Translations under genes and position numbers: made by a program | Origin: Daldinia sp. FL1419 | Taxonomy: Eukaryota; Ascomycota; Sordariomycetes; Xylariales; Hypoxylaceae | Length of the DNA: 64,000 bases | Direction of reading: 5' to 3' | Assembly (NCBI GenBank): GCA_025201765.1 | Contig: MU623345.1 | Location: 1 to 64,000 of the forward strand | Notes under the pieces: model-generated | The model's input: the letters and a program-made list of their open reading frames with translations, nothing else | What the model was told of the DNA's origin: nothing | The model's database searches: none | Shown: positions 33,539-47,500 of the stretch, piece after piece | Position numbering within the stretch: the stretch's first letter is position 1 | Layout: each line of letters starts with the position of its first letter

Positions 33539-36500
33539 GATCAAACTTTAAATTATCCACATTATTTCCCCATAAACCCATAGCCTATGCATAGCAGCCC
33601 TATCATCGTGTTTGTCTCGGGGAGATGGTATGACTTGGCCAGACGTGCTATGTGAGCTGACTGTCAATGGTCTATGCTTGTTTCTCGCTGGGAAAGTCTC
33701 CGTCGACTGCAGTTCCGTGTAAGCCCGAATGTAATAGGCTGTCTTGGCCTGAGTCCTATCTGATATGAAGCAATATCATTGGAGGATGCGATCTGGCTGC
33801 AAGCCTCATCTACCATTCTTATGTCCGAGCCATAGCAAATGAGACATGTCGTTGGCCGAGCTAGGAAGAGTATTTTACTCATCCACTAAACTTACAATGA
33901 ATCAACCTAACTAAAGTTCGCTTGACTCTTTGCTTAGTTACTCTGTATTGTTTGGTATCAGTTTCATAATATATTTGGCGTGACAACTCGTATTGGTTAA
34001 TGATTCCGAAATGAAAAGAAAAAAAAAGTTCTGAAGCCTTAAATAGCCGGAATAGCTGGGCTGGGCTATCTAGTGTGTGCATCTGCAATAAGGCTCCGCA
34101 TGGCATGTATTGAATCCTTGAGCCAAATATTAGTGCATTGGTGTTGGGGGAAGGCTCACACTCGTAGGAAATTTGCTAATGATACCCTCGTCGACTTTGG
34201 TCGGCGACCAACCTCCAGTCACTCTAGTTACTCCTTTGTCTCCTCAGCAGCCGGCTTCGGCAGCGTGGGTGCGTTGGCTAGCTCATTCGACACGAAGCTG
34301 TACTAGTTTTATCACCTTTTGGTGCGCAGCTTAAAGTGGTCATAGGAGTAGACAAATGTAGTTTTTTCTCGAAGGGTATTCCTTAGACTGGCCCTTCACA
34401 GTAAGCGTGTTGCCAAGACGAGGCAAGTTTACCGGACCCTTGAATACCACTTCACTGCCGTGTGGGCAAGCGTTTGGATTAGGCCCTAGGAAGCCCGGTA
34501 TTCACAATTCGTCTGGGTCCTTAGGTTTAAGATCTCTTCGTCTGCCTCTTCTTGGTTGCACCGAGGGGAAAAACAACCCCATTCACACAAAAACTTACCG
34601 GAACTGGATCTTAGGAGACCTGAATGAGAGCCCCCTCTTCAAGCGCCGGGGTAACTGATAATGGGGTTCAGTAGGTTCTCTTATGATATTTCGTCGGGTA
34701 AGGTATGTAATGGAATCCTGTGCCAGAGACAAAAGCTGCGTGGTTGCTGAGATGCAGATGGGGGGTGCAAGGGGATGCTGCGGTAAGGTTACGCTAGAGA
34801 CACCGTCTCTTATAAGATCTCCAGGAATGGATATGATCGTCGACTATCTGCCAGGCAAACAGCCGGGGTCAAAGTTGTATTGCCAATGCGACTTTTGGGG
34901 AATGCCAGTCGAATTTCTATATGAAACACACCCATGCTCCTTGGCCATCCTTGACTCTTCTCTTACTGGTCCGTTTATAGGTCCCGGAGCTGGTCAAAGT
35001 GGACGTCAATATCTCCTGCGTAATTTGGAGATAGAAAAATAAACCACTATTGGCAATTTGTCTAGTCAACGACATCAGGCTTCTAGAAAGATGAAAAGAG
35101 GCCGTGCTTCCATATGACCTTAATGGTCTAAGGAGAATATTAGGTAGGACAGGATGTTGTGTGGCCTGTGTGTAGTGTTGTTTATGGAGAGAGTAAATTC
35201 CAAGTTGCCAGAGATTAGATCTGATTGAGTGCTCCTCCTCCCCGTATTCCCGCACAGTAGGTACCTGGCTTTAAGTACGTAGGTACTTCCTACGTAATAT
35301 TGAAAATATGGGTTCGTAGGTAGGTACCTACTAGGTCCTCCCCCATATACTATGTATACATAATATCTATATACCTAGGTACCTATATACTTCAACATGT
35401 GTATGTCCACATATACCTTCCACTTAAATAAGTAGAGTTGTATGGAAGTTGCTGTTAATGGCAATTACGATATTTGAAACATATTGCAAATCTACCGTTG
35501 ACACCCAGAAAGCGGGAAAGCGGGCTTTATGGCTCTGGCAAGTGCCGTTGACACATTGCTGATCACCGGCGTTGCGATTGCTCGGGAATCTGAATGGAAT
35601 TGCCAAGGGGTAGCGCTACGACCACATGTACTTCAATAAGCCATATTCAAGATCAATATATTAGTTCGAACCGCTATCGACTTTTTTGGACTTGGACATT
35701 TACATTACATACCCCATACATACCTATTTACCTATTAGCTTTTGTTGGCACACACAGGCTTGTCCGCATCTGTATCATACACAATATCCTTTTATATTAG
35801 TTCTAATATCGTTGAAAGGAGATCCTGCGAGCGTATGCAGGTGTATATGCATGTGCGTGCTGACAGGTTGTAATAGTTTGCCGTAACGAGACAATAGATT
35901 TGACTTAGTCTTGTCGTTCCAGTTCCAAAACGGCTCAAGCGTGACGGAAAGAGAAGAACGCCAAGCGGTCAGAAAATTACCATGCAGCGGTCTTCGCGGT
36001 GCCATAAGATGTGCCATATCTAATGCGGTTATCTAATGCAACCTGGTCTGCGGGTATGTTTACCTAGGTAACTAGATAGCCAGCTATGTACGTATGTGTA
36101 TATGTGTTATATACGTGATGGCGACGATGCAGGGTCTACGAACGAACTGATGGCCCATAAGGCCGTTACTACGGTATTACCTCCCCTTGCCAACCGGAAG
36201 GGAGTATTGAGATTCATTATGCAGAGCTTTGGATTAATGATGGGGAAAGGGGAGTAGCAGCAGTGTTTCTTCTCTTCACATGATACATAGGAAATGTGAT
36301 GGACGATAGACCTCGCTGGGATCATGCTACGAAGTAAATTGACTGAACCATTTACCCACGTGCATGTAATTTGATCCCCGAAGCGCGGTTTATCCGTACG
36401 CGTACATAAGAGGTGGCAATGTACAGGGTCAAAGGCTGAAAGCCGTGCGAGTTCGCAGTGCGAATGCGTTATTTCGACGACGACGGCGGCGGGCGGATAT

Positions 36501-36751
36501 GCTTTAATATCAAACGCTACTCCCGGATTCGCCCTGTCATGATCGAAATGACGAGCAGGTCATCTCGCCGTGCATTACATGGACTATGAATTCGGTACCT
36601 AGATCTGATATGGGATGTATGGATGTTTTAGTGCCGACCACGTGTTTAGGCAATTAAATCTAATCCCCTAGACTAGGGGGTATCCGCACGATGTATCATG
36701 ACCTTCGATACATGGTAAAGGGCCTAGGTTAAGGGTATGTAAAAGTAGATG

Positions 36752-36810
36752 TTAGGGTATTGTTAGGGTATTGTTAGGGTATTGTTAGGGTGTTAGGGTG
36801 TTAGGGTATG
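36752..36810. repeat. Interstitial telomere-like tract
   Basis: Six tandem units each starting with TTAGGG: three of TTAGGGTATTG, two of TTAGGGTG and a final TTAGGGTATG. TTAGGG is the telomere repeat of most filamentous fungi, but here it is interspersed with TATTG or TG spacers, so it is not a plain telomere run. A related GGTTAAGGGTATG precedes it at about 36727-36739. Confidence 0.85.
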
Positions 36811-38322
36811 AGGTAGTGCCCAAGTCGTAACCTAAGTGGTAAATGATTCGACCCTGTACATCAAATCCACCACCAATCCACCGGGGCCAAAGACGGCGCC
36901 GTGATGGCTTCTCGATGGCGTTGTGATCCGCATAGGAACCGCCGTACTGGATCACGGAAGCTGATGGCTTTACCGGTGGCTTGTAGCTATGTAAATAGAC
37001 TACTCGACTATTCCGGACTTACCAAACTAGTAAACGTAGACTTGCTTGGGGGATGTGTAGTGTGTAAAAATGGTAGGCAAATGATTGATTCAAAATGTTT
37101 CGACTCATTCCTGGTAAACGACCGAAGGTTTGCCCGGGCCGTGCTCTTTGGCTCTTCCACTAAAATTCAAGCTTAAAGGAAATTGGAACGCCGGTGACTA
37201 AGCCTTGTTTTAGCCTTGAAGAACCCCATCTGGCAGATATGACGTCCAGATCGTGAACTGCCGCATTTATTTGTTTTGTTCATTTAAATAGTAATTTAAC
37301 GATGGCGCAACTACTACTTTGACTACTACTTTGGCTGCTACTTTCGTTGATTACGCTTTCCCTTTTCGAACCTTATACATACATTGCATACGTACCTCTT
37401 TAAAGTAACTCCTGCCCAGGTAGCGTACACAGCAGGAGGCATGTAGAGTTGAGTACTCTACTAAGAACACTACCTACTTGCAACTTTTGTCTCTTACATG
37501 TAGCCTATGTGGACAATAGGAAAGAGAGACATCATGTAGTATACTCCGAACTAATTTATACTGTTAACAATTTGTGATTTAAAAAGTGTGGCTGCATGCA
37601 TACCACACTTTATCATACTCTCTCGTATTGAGCACTCATTACTACAGATGAGGTCGTATTTTCATGGCTTTTTATCGGGAATGAATATTAGAAAAAAAAA
37701 ACCTAAAAAAACTAGGGTTTTCATCCTTTCTCTCACTATCCGTCTTGAGGGTGCATAATACATAGTAATATTAGCCCGTAGTCAATTTTATCAAGTCGTT
37801 AACACTAATTAGTCATAGCTCAATGGCGGGCTTTTCTTTTTATTTAATTTTTTTTTCTCTTTCATATTGTCATTTGCAATTTGTGGAGGCACTTCGAAAA
37901 ACACTGGCTGACGATGCATTTCTCGCCGACTAGATTGTAGCCAATCAACTGCCGTTCGCATTGAACACCTTGAATCCTTCTCCCGACATTTCCAAAAGCT
38001 ATGACGATACCCTGGTAATCGCCAAGAGATTTCCCCCGTCAATGAGGTTAATGTAACAGTATCTCCTCGACCCGGGAGCAAGCATCATCGCAGATAAGTG
38101 CCAGAGAAGAATAAAAAAAAAGAACCGACTAGTAGGTATTTCGTACAGGAGTCCCTACATCGGGAATTTCTCTACGTTGTGTTAATGCTAAAAAGACTAT
38201 TTTGATGCACTTTTATCTCTTCATGCGTAGTCGTCAGCCGTCGTAATCGTAGCTGTCGTCACTTATTATTACCTCCAGCCGCCCAGTCTTTTTTTTCTTT
38301 TACTTGCAGGGCTAGAGGATAT

Positions 38323-38880
38323 ATGATAGATGATGTTGTACAACTGTCAACATTTCACCGCATGGGGTGCAAGATGCTGGAGTATACGAAACGTACGCAT
38401 GGTCTATGGTCTACGGTCTACACCCACCCTACACACTATCCATTACACATTACGCACTTACATACTCTCGCTTACCACATAGTTGTCGGGTTGGTTAGAT
38501 TGAGCCCCAGATGCCCCTCCTCAATCTACATAGCATGTATTAAAGAATGCCATAAACAGGGCCTCGTCGGGGCGCCGCCGTCATACTTGTCCAGGCTTCT
38601 TCCTTCGCTTGCCAATCCTGACCGACGACGTCAGTCTTGTGAGCACTGGGCAATAACCATTCAACTTCCCCCGAAGCAGTACCGCTTAATTAGCTTCGAG
38701 GCCTTCAGGGAGCTGGCCCGACTGGCTCCAAGATATCGTCATACATGCAACCCTCGGTTTCATCCCGAGGACTTTTGTTTTGTAAAGTCCTACTCCATTA
38801 CCTCCATTACTTCTCATTACCTCTCATTTCCTCTCATTTCTCCATACGTAGCGTACCTAATAATCAAATGTATGTGGTAG
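38323..38880 (+). other. Unexplained 185-codon open frame (doubtful)
   Basis: ATG-initiated and the longest frame in the gene-poor stretch, lying just after a splice-acceptor-like TTTTACTTGCAG (38300-38309). The C-terminal third is encoded by a CATTACCTCTC-type minisatellite, and the first 60 codons are His/Thr/Tyr-rich from a CACA/TACA-rich tract. The middle (about 80-150) looks more protein-like but has no known motif. Probably not a gene. Confidence 0.2.
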
Positions 38881-41430
38881 GCGTGGCTATTCCGTCGTCA
38901 TTCCTATGGTTGGGTTCATTCCATTCCTATCACATTGCGCCGTAATCGCTGTTTCTAAAAATGCCAAGACATCGTGGGCTGGACACGAAGGCCACACTGC
39001 CGCCACGATTATAAGTGCGGGACCGAATTTGGATAGATTTGGCTTAGGTGCCGTTTGGGTTTTCAATACGATATAAAATAAAAAGAAAATGCGCATAAAT
39101 GGAAGAAAAGTGCGGTAATTATTAGTTCCGAATTAGAAAGACAAAACAAATTTCCCCTTCTCCAGCGCCATTTCTTTCCTACTTATTCATCATCCCTTGA
39201 CACCGGGACAGAGAACTCCGACTGACTTTAGTCATCAAGCGTGGGTTCAATGATGTCGTGTCTTGGATCATGGAAAAGCAGGTGCATGTTCTTCGTTCAC
39301 TTTTTTAGGAACCACTTTTGTGGAGTATCTCAAATGTGTCCAATCACTATTCACACACCGCATGACGTAGGTACTGCCAAGAGACCCAAGCTAAGTCGCT
39401 CTTAGCTTCATCCTTCCCACCAAAGAGGAAAAGGGTTATGTTGTGGGATAGAGATGGGAAGCCCGACTGTAAGTACCGCGTCCAGGTATGGGTGGCCATA
39501 TGTACATACCCAGTACTCGAACTCCTCTCCTTCTATCCGTTACTTAGACGGGTTGCCGGAGAGGTTGTTTCGACCTACCTGGGTATTCGTCGGATGGGTT
39601 CTAGTCGTACTAGATGAGTCGTTAGAATCGGCAATGAAAAAAAAAAATTTATAAATAAAATAGGCAATACAAGAAAAAGAAAAGCAATAACTAATAGAAA
39701 AATAGACTTGTGATAAAGCGCTGAAGCCGGCTTTGTGCTCCCTTCAGACCCTGCATAACGGCAACCCTCATCCTCCCATCCTCCGCATCAGTGGCGTAAG
39801 CTAAGAATGAGCCTTATTGCATACTTGCCTACCTCAAATGTTGTTGCTTCCACTACATAGTGTAGTATGTAAATATGTACAGTACTGTCTTCCGTCCACA
39901 TATTGTACTTCAGCCGTGCAGGTACATTATCTATACGGAAAGCGGACATGGGTAATTTTTTCTGGTTAGTGTCCACCCGTACCGGTACATGGCTATTAGC
40001 TAGTAATCCCAGCATCCCAGCGGCCGCACCCCCCGTAGCCTTAGCCGTAGACCCTTGCCGTTACCTTCAACCATACCCTGCCATGCCTGCCATGTTCTCA
40101 TTTGCGTACCGTACCTACCGCGGTACACACTCTCTTTCTTATTACATACCTAGTTTTATGGCATTTCCCGTACCTCAACTTTTTTTTTCTTCGCCTCCAT
40201 TAAGAGTATTCGATCCCTGTGCTTCTTGTCCCACTCGCCCCAATTTATCACTCTAAGGTGCGGGTTAGGGAGACCCTGATACCCTGGATGCTTTTAACAG
40301 GTCCGCGCTGGAATTCCCTACTTCTTCAATTCTCTAGTGCTGCTAGTTGACGTACTAGCTGGCCACTCCCATCACACCTGAACTACAAGACTACCCAGGA
40401 CTTAGCCAGGACTACATAGGTAGCCGAATAAGACGGACAAATCTATGTATGTAAAGCCTGCCATCCTGCCTCCTTCAGCCTGTGCCTCTTCCGCTCGTCA
40501 TCTCACCAAACGCATTCAAACGGAACATATCACGTCTCGACGTCGGCCAACCACGGCTAAAGCCTCATAACCGCCGTCTATACATATTACGGAACATCTA
40601 ACATCGTCCCCCCAAACACCAGGAAAACAGGGTGAATTAGAGGACTATATACAAAAGATCAACGTTCAGTACTGCGAATTCCTTGACTAGGTCGCCTGTA
40701 ACAAGTACACTCGCTCGAATTATATGTACATCTGACCTCCCGGATATCTGGCCGCTGCTGATCTTCTACGCTTCGGTCTTGAAACGAGCCACCGAACTCC
40801 ACATTCTCATGATCAGTCAAGACCTAAAACGGCTGCTATCAAATTGGACACCATCTTTCCAAATTTCAGCCCCGGTTCGATCTTTTCAACATCCTACCCT
40901 ACCGTGCTCTGTGTAGCACCCTACAGTGTGTCCAACCCTGCCCCGACCTGCTTTAGTACGGGACATTGGATTGTCGATCAATCTGTTCACCGTCGTCACT
41001 GGACTTGCTGTAAACTAAGGGCATTGGTTCCACCTGTCCCAATTGCTGGAGAGCGTTAAGCTTCAGACGATTGGGCTGGTCTAAGAAGTACCGGCCGACC
41101 CCAGTGTGTACCTTCGTTCACCTATTCGGGGGTTCCTAGTCGCATACTTCCTGAAGTGTCCTGCCAAACACACTTAAGGCTCGCTGATCCCCCTCCCGTA
41201 GCTCGTGACGGATCTTCTTCACTGGATCTTGAGAGACAAGTCACCGCCTCGGCAAGGTGACACGAATCTGTGCCCCTTCGGGATCCCGCATCTGATCAGC
41301 GAACTATTCCAAACTTCCCTATCTCTTTTTTATTTTATTTTTTTGACGTAGGGAAAAATAAGGAGTCAGATCCAAACGTTGGAAAGCTTCATACTTCCAA
41401 CCATTCTTTATATGATATATTGTGTCGAAG

Positions 41431-42702
41431 ATGACTATGACTCTCGACAATCAATCACGACTCGGGGCCCTCAACTTCGACCACATGTCTTCCTACTCCA
41501 ACCCTCCGCATTTTACCAACCCCTGGGCCGCGGGCTCATCTAGCCAACATCATGGTAGTCACGGCATGTACTCTCAAGGGCTCAATGCCAACTTGGGTGG
41601 CCTCGACTCTATGGCCAAGCAGCACGCCGCGAGGACAGGCACCAGTGGTGCCTCAATGGCATCATATGGGAGCATCCCGGTGACAGCATCTTCAGCAGGT
41701 AGCACTCTCATGGCGGACCTCTATGGACAGCAGGACTTACTCAATATGCCGCAAGATCTCTTAAGTTTAAACCGAATGCAAACCACATCAGCTGGGTACG
41801 GGGAGCCGGGGTACGCGACGGCGACGGCTGCCTCTCCGGTGAACGCGACGTACTCGGCGTCACCGAGCTCATATGATAGCGTATCCGGGTACGCGCCGGC
41901 GCCCATGCGCTCAACGTTCGCTCTCGCGCCAGAAGCCGATAACCGAAGGTATTCCCAATCGTCAATTTCTTCACTGCCGATGGTCGATCATGGCTCAGAC
42001 GCGTCTCGTTCTCACCGGAATTCGTTGGTTGACTTGCATCACAGAGGTATTCAAAATGATGATCGGAGAAGTTTTGCGGATGCTCTCGACGCTGGTCAAG
42101 GCATGCTTGCAATGAGCCAAGAGACGCCTAGGGCGATTTACCCCCCGGGAAATCGCGGCAGGGGTTCCGCTGATTCGTATGGCTTCCCTTCGACACATTC
42201 GACAAACTCGTCCATATCTTCAGCGAGTAATTATGGTGGTGGATATTATGCGGGATCTGTCGATTCATCTGTGAGCGATTACTCGACGGCGGGCTCTGAT
42301 ATCGAGTCGGTCACTTCCCGAACGCTGCCTCGGCCGAATCTAATGACGCAGCCTCCCCCTGCCCCTCAATCGATGATGGGACAGTTTAGCTCGAAGGTTT
42401 CATCGAGTACGCAAAAGAAGCATAAGTGCAAAGTTTGTGACAAGCGATTTACCCGACCCAGTTCACTCCAAACGCATATGTATAGTCACACGGGCGAAAA
42501 GCGTAAGTGTTTCAATTTTGGGGCCCGTGTTGTGAGCAGAATGGAAAACTGATATGGAGATATAGCATTCTGTTGCGAGGTAGAAGGATGTGGAAGACAC
42601 TTTTCCGTCGTATCAAATCTGCGTCGACACCGGAAAGTACATAAAAACGATGCCAAGTCCGATGCTGGATCGGAAGATCACCACGACGATCACTCCGACT
42701 AA
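41431..42702 (+). CDS. C2H2 zinc-finger transcription factor (Con7-like)
   Basis: Two exons, 41431-42502 and 42566-42702, give 402 residues; the 63-base intron has GTAAGT and TATAG and splits the linker between the fingers. The start is ATG (MTMTLDNQSRLGALNFDH); an in-frame GTG nine bases upstream is not used as start. Residues 1-320 are Ser/Gly/Tyr/Ala-rich, as in activation regions. Finger 1 is C333-X2-C336-X12-H349-X3-H353 with CDKRFTRPSSLQTHMYSH. After the TGEKP linker, finger 2 is C361-X4-C366-X12-H379-X3-H383 with GRHFSVVSNLRRHRKVH. The tail is His/Asp-rich. The finger pair resembles, from memory, the Con7 class of conidiation/appressorium regulators, but I could not confirm orthology. 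It is isolated by about 11 kb of gene-poor DNA on each side. Confidence 0.9.
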
Positions 42703-44272
42703 AAAAGAAGTCAAAGCTTCATGACAAAATATGTTCAATTGTGCACAAGGTTACGATTTTAGAGTTGTTTACGATTATCCTTGTTATGCGGATACCTCAT
42801 GTTGAAATCACGTTCGGTTCGGTCTCAAATGGTTTTTAGAGGAGACTAATCACCAGCATCTTTTTTTTTTTCACCATCTGATGCTACCAAAAATTGGGTT
42901 GCAAGTTTATGTCTCTTGTACGAAGGCACCATCATATCATCGAGATTCGTTTGCGCTGCTAGTTGGAGTGATATCCAGGAGAGTTTGAAGCGCTGGGTGC
43001 ATGGATGAGCTTATAGATTTTGGGTGGGCTCATTTTATGGCATTGTTTTATTGTATTTTCTTCGCGACTGTCTCTCGTGGCTTCCAATTGGGTTGGGACA
43101 GGCCACACATCACATCTGAGAGGGTATTCGGGATTGTTTCGCTGTTTATTATTTCCCATTCGAGGAGATACCCTCACAGACGGCGTTTGGGATATAAGGG
43201 GAGGGGGTTCATGGGACGGGCGAAGATCGCATGCATTCGTTTACATCGAGAAGCAGCAGCAACAGCCTCAGGCGTTTCGTACAATTCCCGTGGCGGCAGC
43301 TTCTTGGGAGCGACAAAAGAAAAAGACCAAAAGTGACACGGATGAGCGAGAGCGAAGAAAGGATAATCTGTATTATTAGCTACGCTTCGCATATACCCCT
43401 GGAAGGCAGAGCATTTATCCCAGTACGGGGAGCCTCCTTTATGGTGTCTCCTCTCGAGGAAAACTCACATTCGCTACTGCCTTTGTAATCTAATTGTTGA
43501 TATATATACAGCGCTGATACAAAGATATATATGTTTCATGGCTTACCTAGGGTCCATATGAGAAGAGAAGTCTGTACATGGTAAACAAACTACGCTTTTA
43601 CGAACAGCATTTCCTTGGTGACATGCGTACTATGATTCCTTCTTAATTACAGCATATTCACTTGATTGTTTGCAATACCGTGTGATACCACCTAGGCGTA
43701 GATATGTAGGTAGTCTTAAGAGAAAAAAATAGCTGGCATATAGAGAGCGGAGCCGGCTCTGAACCGAATCTTCGTCAGATCTAAAGGCGCTAGTAAGCTC
43801 CCTTACAGTAGCGTAAGTAGGTTATCTTTTTAGCACATGTTTTATCATACATATTAGCATATGTATACCTAGGTAGATAGTACGATATCTGGTAGACCGG
43901 CTCGGCGAGCTGGGGAAACCCTGACATGTCTATACCAACGTCTAGCCTAGGCATTTCCAACGTTTGTATGTAAGTATTTTCGCCTTGTCTTGGTGATATT
44001 CGGAATACCCGAATGGAGAAGCCTCTTCAAGGTTATAATATTCGTTAGGTACATAATAGTAGTCTAGGATTATAGATTTAGTTACCTGTTAGAGAAGTAA
44101 ATCCACTTATAAGATAGATAAATATAGACATAAACAGAAATCGAAAAGAGCGGACTTTGTCTCCCGTCCCGCTACGGAGCTTGATTGGCATCGGGATATC
44201 TGGATTGGCATGAAGCACGTATTGGCGGTTCTTTTTCCCACTTTATTATCCATCCCATCGGTTACCACCCAC

Positions 44273-44302
44273 ATTCATACATCCATACATCCATACATCC
44301 AC
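44273..44302. repeat. (ATCCATAC)n microsatellite
   Basis: Tandem CATCCATA units, followed by looser ACATACCTACATACACATACA repeats to about 44362. Confidence 0.8.
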
Positions 44303-44484
44303 ACATATGGACATCGACATACATATCCACATCGTACGTACATACCTACATACACATACATGATACCTAATATGCATTCAGGGATGGGGCATGTTTTTCT
44401 TGGACGAATTTTTGGGTCTTATCGAGGAATTTCTTGATGACCCAATCCGCCATGGTTCATCTGCCCAAATAACGGAAGGGCTAG

Positions 44485-44509
44485 AAAAAAAAAAAAAAAA
44501 AAAAAAAAA
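44485..44509. repeat. Poly(A) tract, 25 bases
   Basis: Uninterrupted A run. Confidence 0.9.
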
Positions 44510-47500
44510 GATAGGTCCATTCCCCATACCATTTCGTGCGTTGTACACTCCCACACGCTCACACGTATTACATAGTATATTGTTTTCTTCCTCTTGCTCT
44601 ACTTCTTGACGCATGCAACCCACATTATGGCCCCCCTCGTCGGTGAGCCGTTAGGATTTGCACCCCATTCCGCGCAACTGCGCTCACAGATTCGCGGAAA
44701 AGCGAGAAAACCGGGATCAAGTTGCTCGTCCTAGTTTTGAATACGTCGAATATCGTAACTAATGTATGTGCGCCGAGTGCCTACCTACACTACCTCCCTA
44801 ATACCTATCTGCCTGACTTATGTACATCTCCATTCCTGTTCTATCCTATTCTATCCTATCCCTATCCTTAAAACCTCCCCCCTACTTCCGCATGTAAAAA
44901 ACCGCCGCGAACAGCGTTGCTGACTTTCGCCGCCTTCTCCTCTTGGTTCCGGTCCTGCTTTTTTTTTTTTAATCTGGTCTATTTCTGCAAGATGAGCTAT
45001 TGCTGCTACATAATGATATAGATACCTTACTAACGCTGCATATAAGTGCTTACCAACTTGGGGTTAAGATATATCACATTATCGTAATTCGTTCATATTT
45101 AGAAAAAGGTTACCTATCATATCTCGAATTAAATGTACGTACCCGCTTTTTGGGGGGGGGTTTTTTTTCCTTTGGAAACCAGGATACGATCCCAAGCACA
45201 TAAGGTTTACCCCCAAGATGCTTCCTGTTTAGGCTTCCTGGGATCGTCACAAGCTAGCATCTCTAGCATCTTTAGCATCTTATATTATTATCTTAGAGCT
45301 TTTTTAGCATGGCATAGCATTACCATATAGCACTGCCGCCTCCGTGCACATGCACATAAAACGTACATCGTGCAGCTTACAAGCCTACGGGCTTACAGAG
45401 TTGCAGTTGCAAGCAACATAACCTAAGTCCTACCTTAACTTTATTACCACTGTTGCAATCAAAAGCCACAAATTACATTCGCGGGCCACCGCGGCTCTTG
45501 CCCACCATCCAGAAAAGAAACCCAGCAAAGAACCCCCCGCTCCTCCCCCCTTCGAAACTTGAAACACGCTTAATGCTGCGACGCTACTCTAGTGCACCTG
45601 CGCTACTGTAGATTTATATGGAAATATCCCAAAGTGCTTTCGTGCTTTCCCGTTTCTAGAACTTACCTACTTGGGTACGAATCCTAGGAAATCTACTGGG
45701 AAATTTTTTTTAAAAATGTACCTACATAGTTCCCGAGGTTGTAGTTCTAAAGTAAAAAGATACTAACTAAGGTAACGTGCGCAAAGTATGTAATACCTTA
45801 ATCCTCTTTTTTACATAGTAATTCCCACTCTACCACTTTATTACTCTATTACTCTATTACTCTACTACTTCTTGCTCCAAGGCTGATATAAGAAATTAAA
45901 AGACATAAAAAACCGGAATCAGACGTCGATATGACTACCAAACAGGGCAACTCGTAATCTCATTCGCCTGCCGCTTATCTTTAGCGTCTTGGGCCATGTG
46001 AGGCTATTCATTAAAAATCGTATCATTATGACTACGTCTTCTATGTCTTCTCCAAGTTCGTTGGATGATTAGATATTTTTTCCCCGCGCCCGCCCCCTTT
46101 TTCGAACTTGCCGCCGCGGGTACCTCGACTACCGTCGATAAAGCTTGCTTCGCTTTTGCTTAGCTTCCGCTTAGTAGTCATACGCTTCCTCTCTACTCGT
46201 TACCCGCTACCTGCTGCCTGCTTCCTCCGGTGGTTTTGCGTATCGCGGTTGTTTTTTTTACTCTGCGAAGCAAGTTAGGGGGGGCGGGAGAGCCGCGATC
46301 CCTTCCTAGATCGGTTCGGCGCCCCTAAGTGGCTCCGCACAGGGAATCCGGAGAGGATAGTCTGCCTACCTATTACGGACAGCGCGGCTGACCCGAACAA
46401 CGTCGACGTCAGCGGTGCCTTCGCCGTTGCCATGTGCCTTTCTGCTACTGTTTTTAGGGGCATTAATCATTAGTCCCGTCTTAGATCTATCCTTTGAAAC
46501 ATAATATGTGGGTAAATTACAAACAAAGGAAGGTTGCTGATGTGGCCTCTTCTTTGCCGCTGGGAGGCAATAGAACAACACGATAGGAGACTGTTGGCCG
46601 TGTAGCCATCAACAAGTGTATGAAGATCCTTGCCAACTGCTACGTGTGTATCGGAGAGACCCTGATGGCACCTTTCCACGTGAGATGGTACCTGGATACC
46701 TCCACAGTTGCTCCGGCGCGGTGTTTGATGTGTGCCGGGTTTCTAATGCTAACGAAACCGCCTTGGAAGGTCGTTCCAACCTATCCAATCTTAGACGTAT
46801 CAGTTACACGCTTAAGGGTAGTCAACCAGGACCATGGTTCTACATTGTAACTCTTCAGCCACGAACAAGGCCAACTAAAGGCCCGATTCTTGTCCACTGG
46901 GGCGGACCTCTTGCTGGAAAGATGAGGAGCCGACCACGTTAGAATGGATCTTCTTAACTGAAGACTACTAGATGGGCGATGGATACGTCCCCCCATAGCA
47001 GATGCGAGAAGTACGTAACGTGTCGCTGACGACAGCTGAGACACCCCATTCTGTTCACCAATAAAGCCCGGGTTTTCTTTTTGATGCCCCCATTCTTCCT
47101 GTCGGGTGCTACTCTAGCGCAGACTATTGCGTACGAAGGGATGGGCTAGAGGCGGAGAGTAGAGTATAGAGAGCAGCAAGCGAGAGGAGAGGGGTGGAAC
47201 GGAAGCCGGTCTATACGGCACTTGAGAATTGGCATCACGGCTGGTCGTATGCTAGCAAGAAGGCTGGTCTCGATATCTAGAAGCCGGTCCAATGGACCAG
47301 CCTATCCTTTAACGAAACGTCCCGCCCAATGACGACACAGCTGCTGGTTGGGTGCCTTATGACGTCGATCTAGTACATGGGTCGGGCTACGGCCGACGAG
47401 TTCAATTCGGTGGATTCGGCCAATGGGGACACACTAGAGGGTCAAACAGCTAGCTACGCGGCTACGACAAGGAAAAAGAGCATTGGCCAGGTGGTTGAGA

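Larger units (their letters stand above)
30228..41430. other. 11 kb gene-poor region upstream of the C2H2 regulator
   Basis: No reading frame here matches a family I know. The longest ATG-initiated frames (38323-38880, 185 codons; 34683-35042) lack recognisable domains. The stretch carries many TAGGTACCTA-type palindromes (35321-35330, 35376-35385, 36061-36070), a telomere-like tract (36752-36810) and pyrimidine-rich minisatellites near 38800-38850. The last ~1 kb before 41431 is pyrimidine-rich and probably includes a long 5' leader of the transcription-factor gene. I did not see clear transposon ends or strong RIP-like loss of CpG. Confidence 0.55.

Noticed and set aside
41422..41430. Start of the C2H2 regulator at 41422
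   Set aside because: That codon is GTG; the first ATG is at 41431.
46616..46942. 108-codon plus-strand frame in the gene-poor block
   Set aside because: No ATG context, domain or codon bias supports it; overlapping frames on both strands are equally open.
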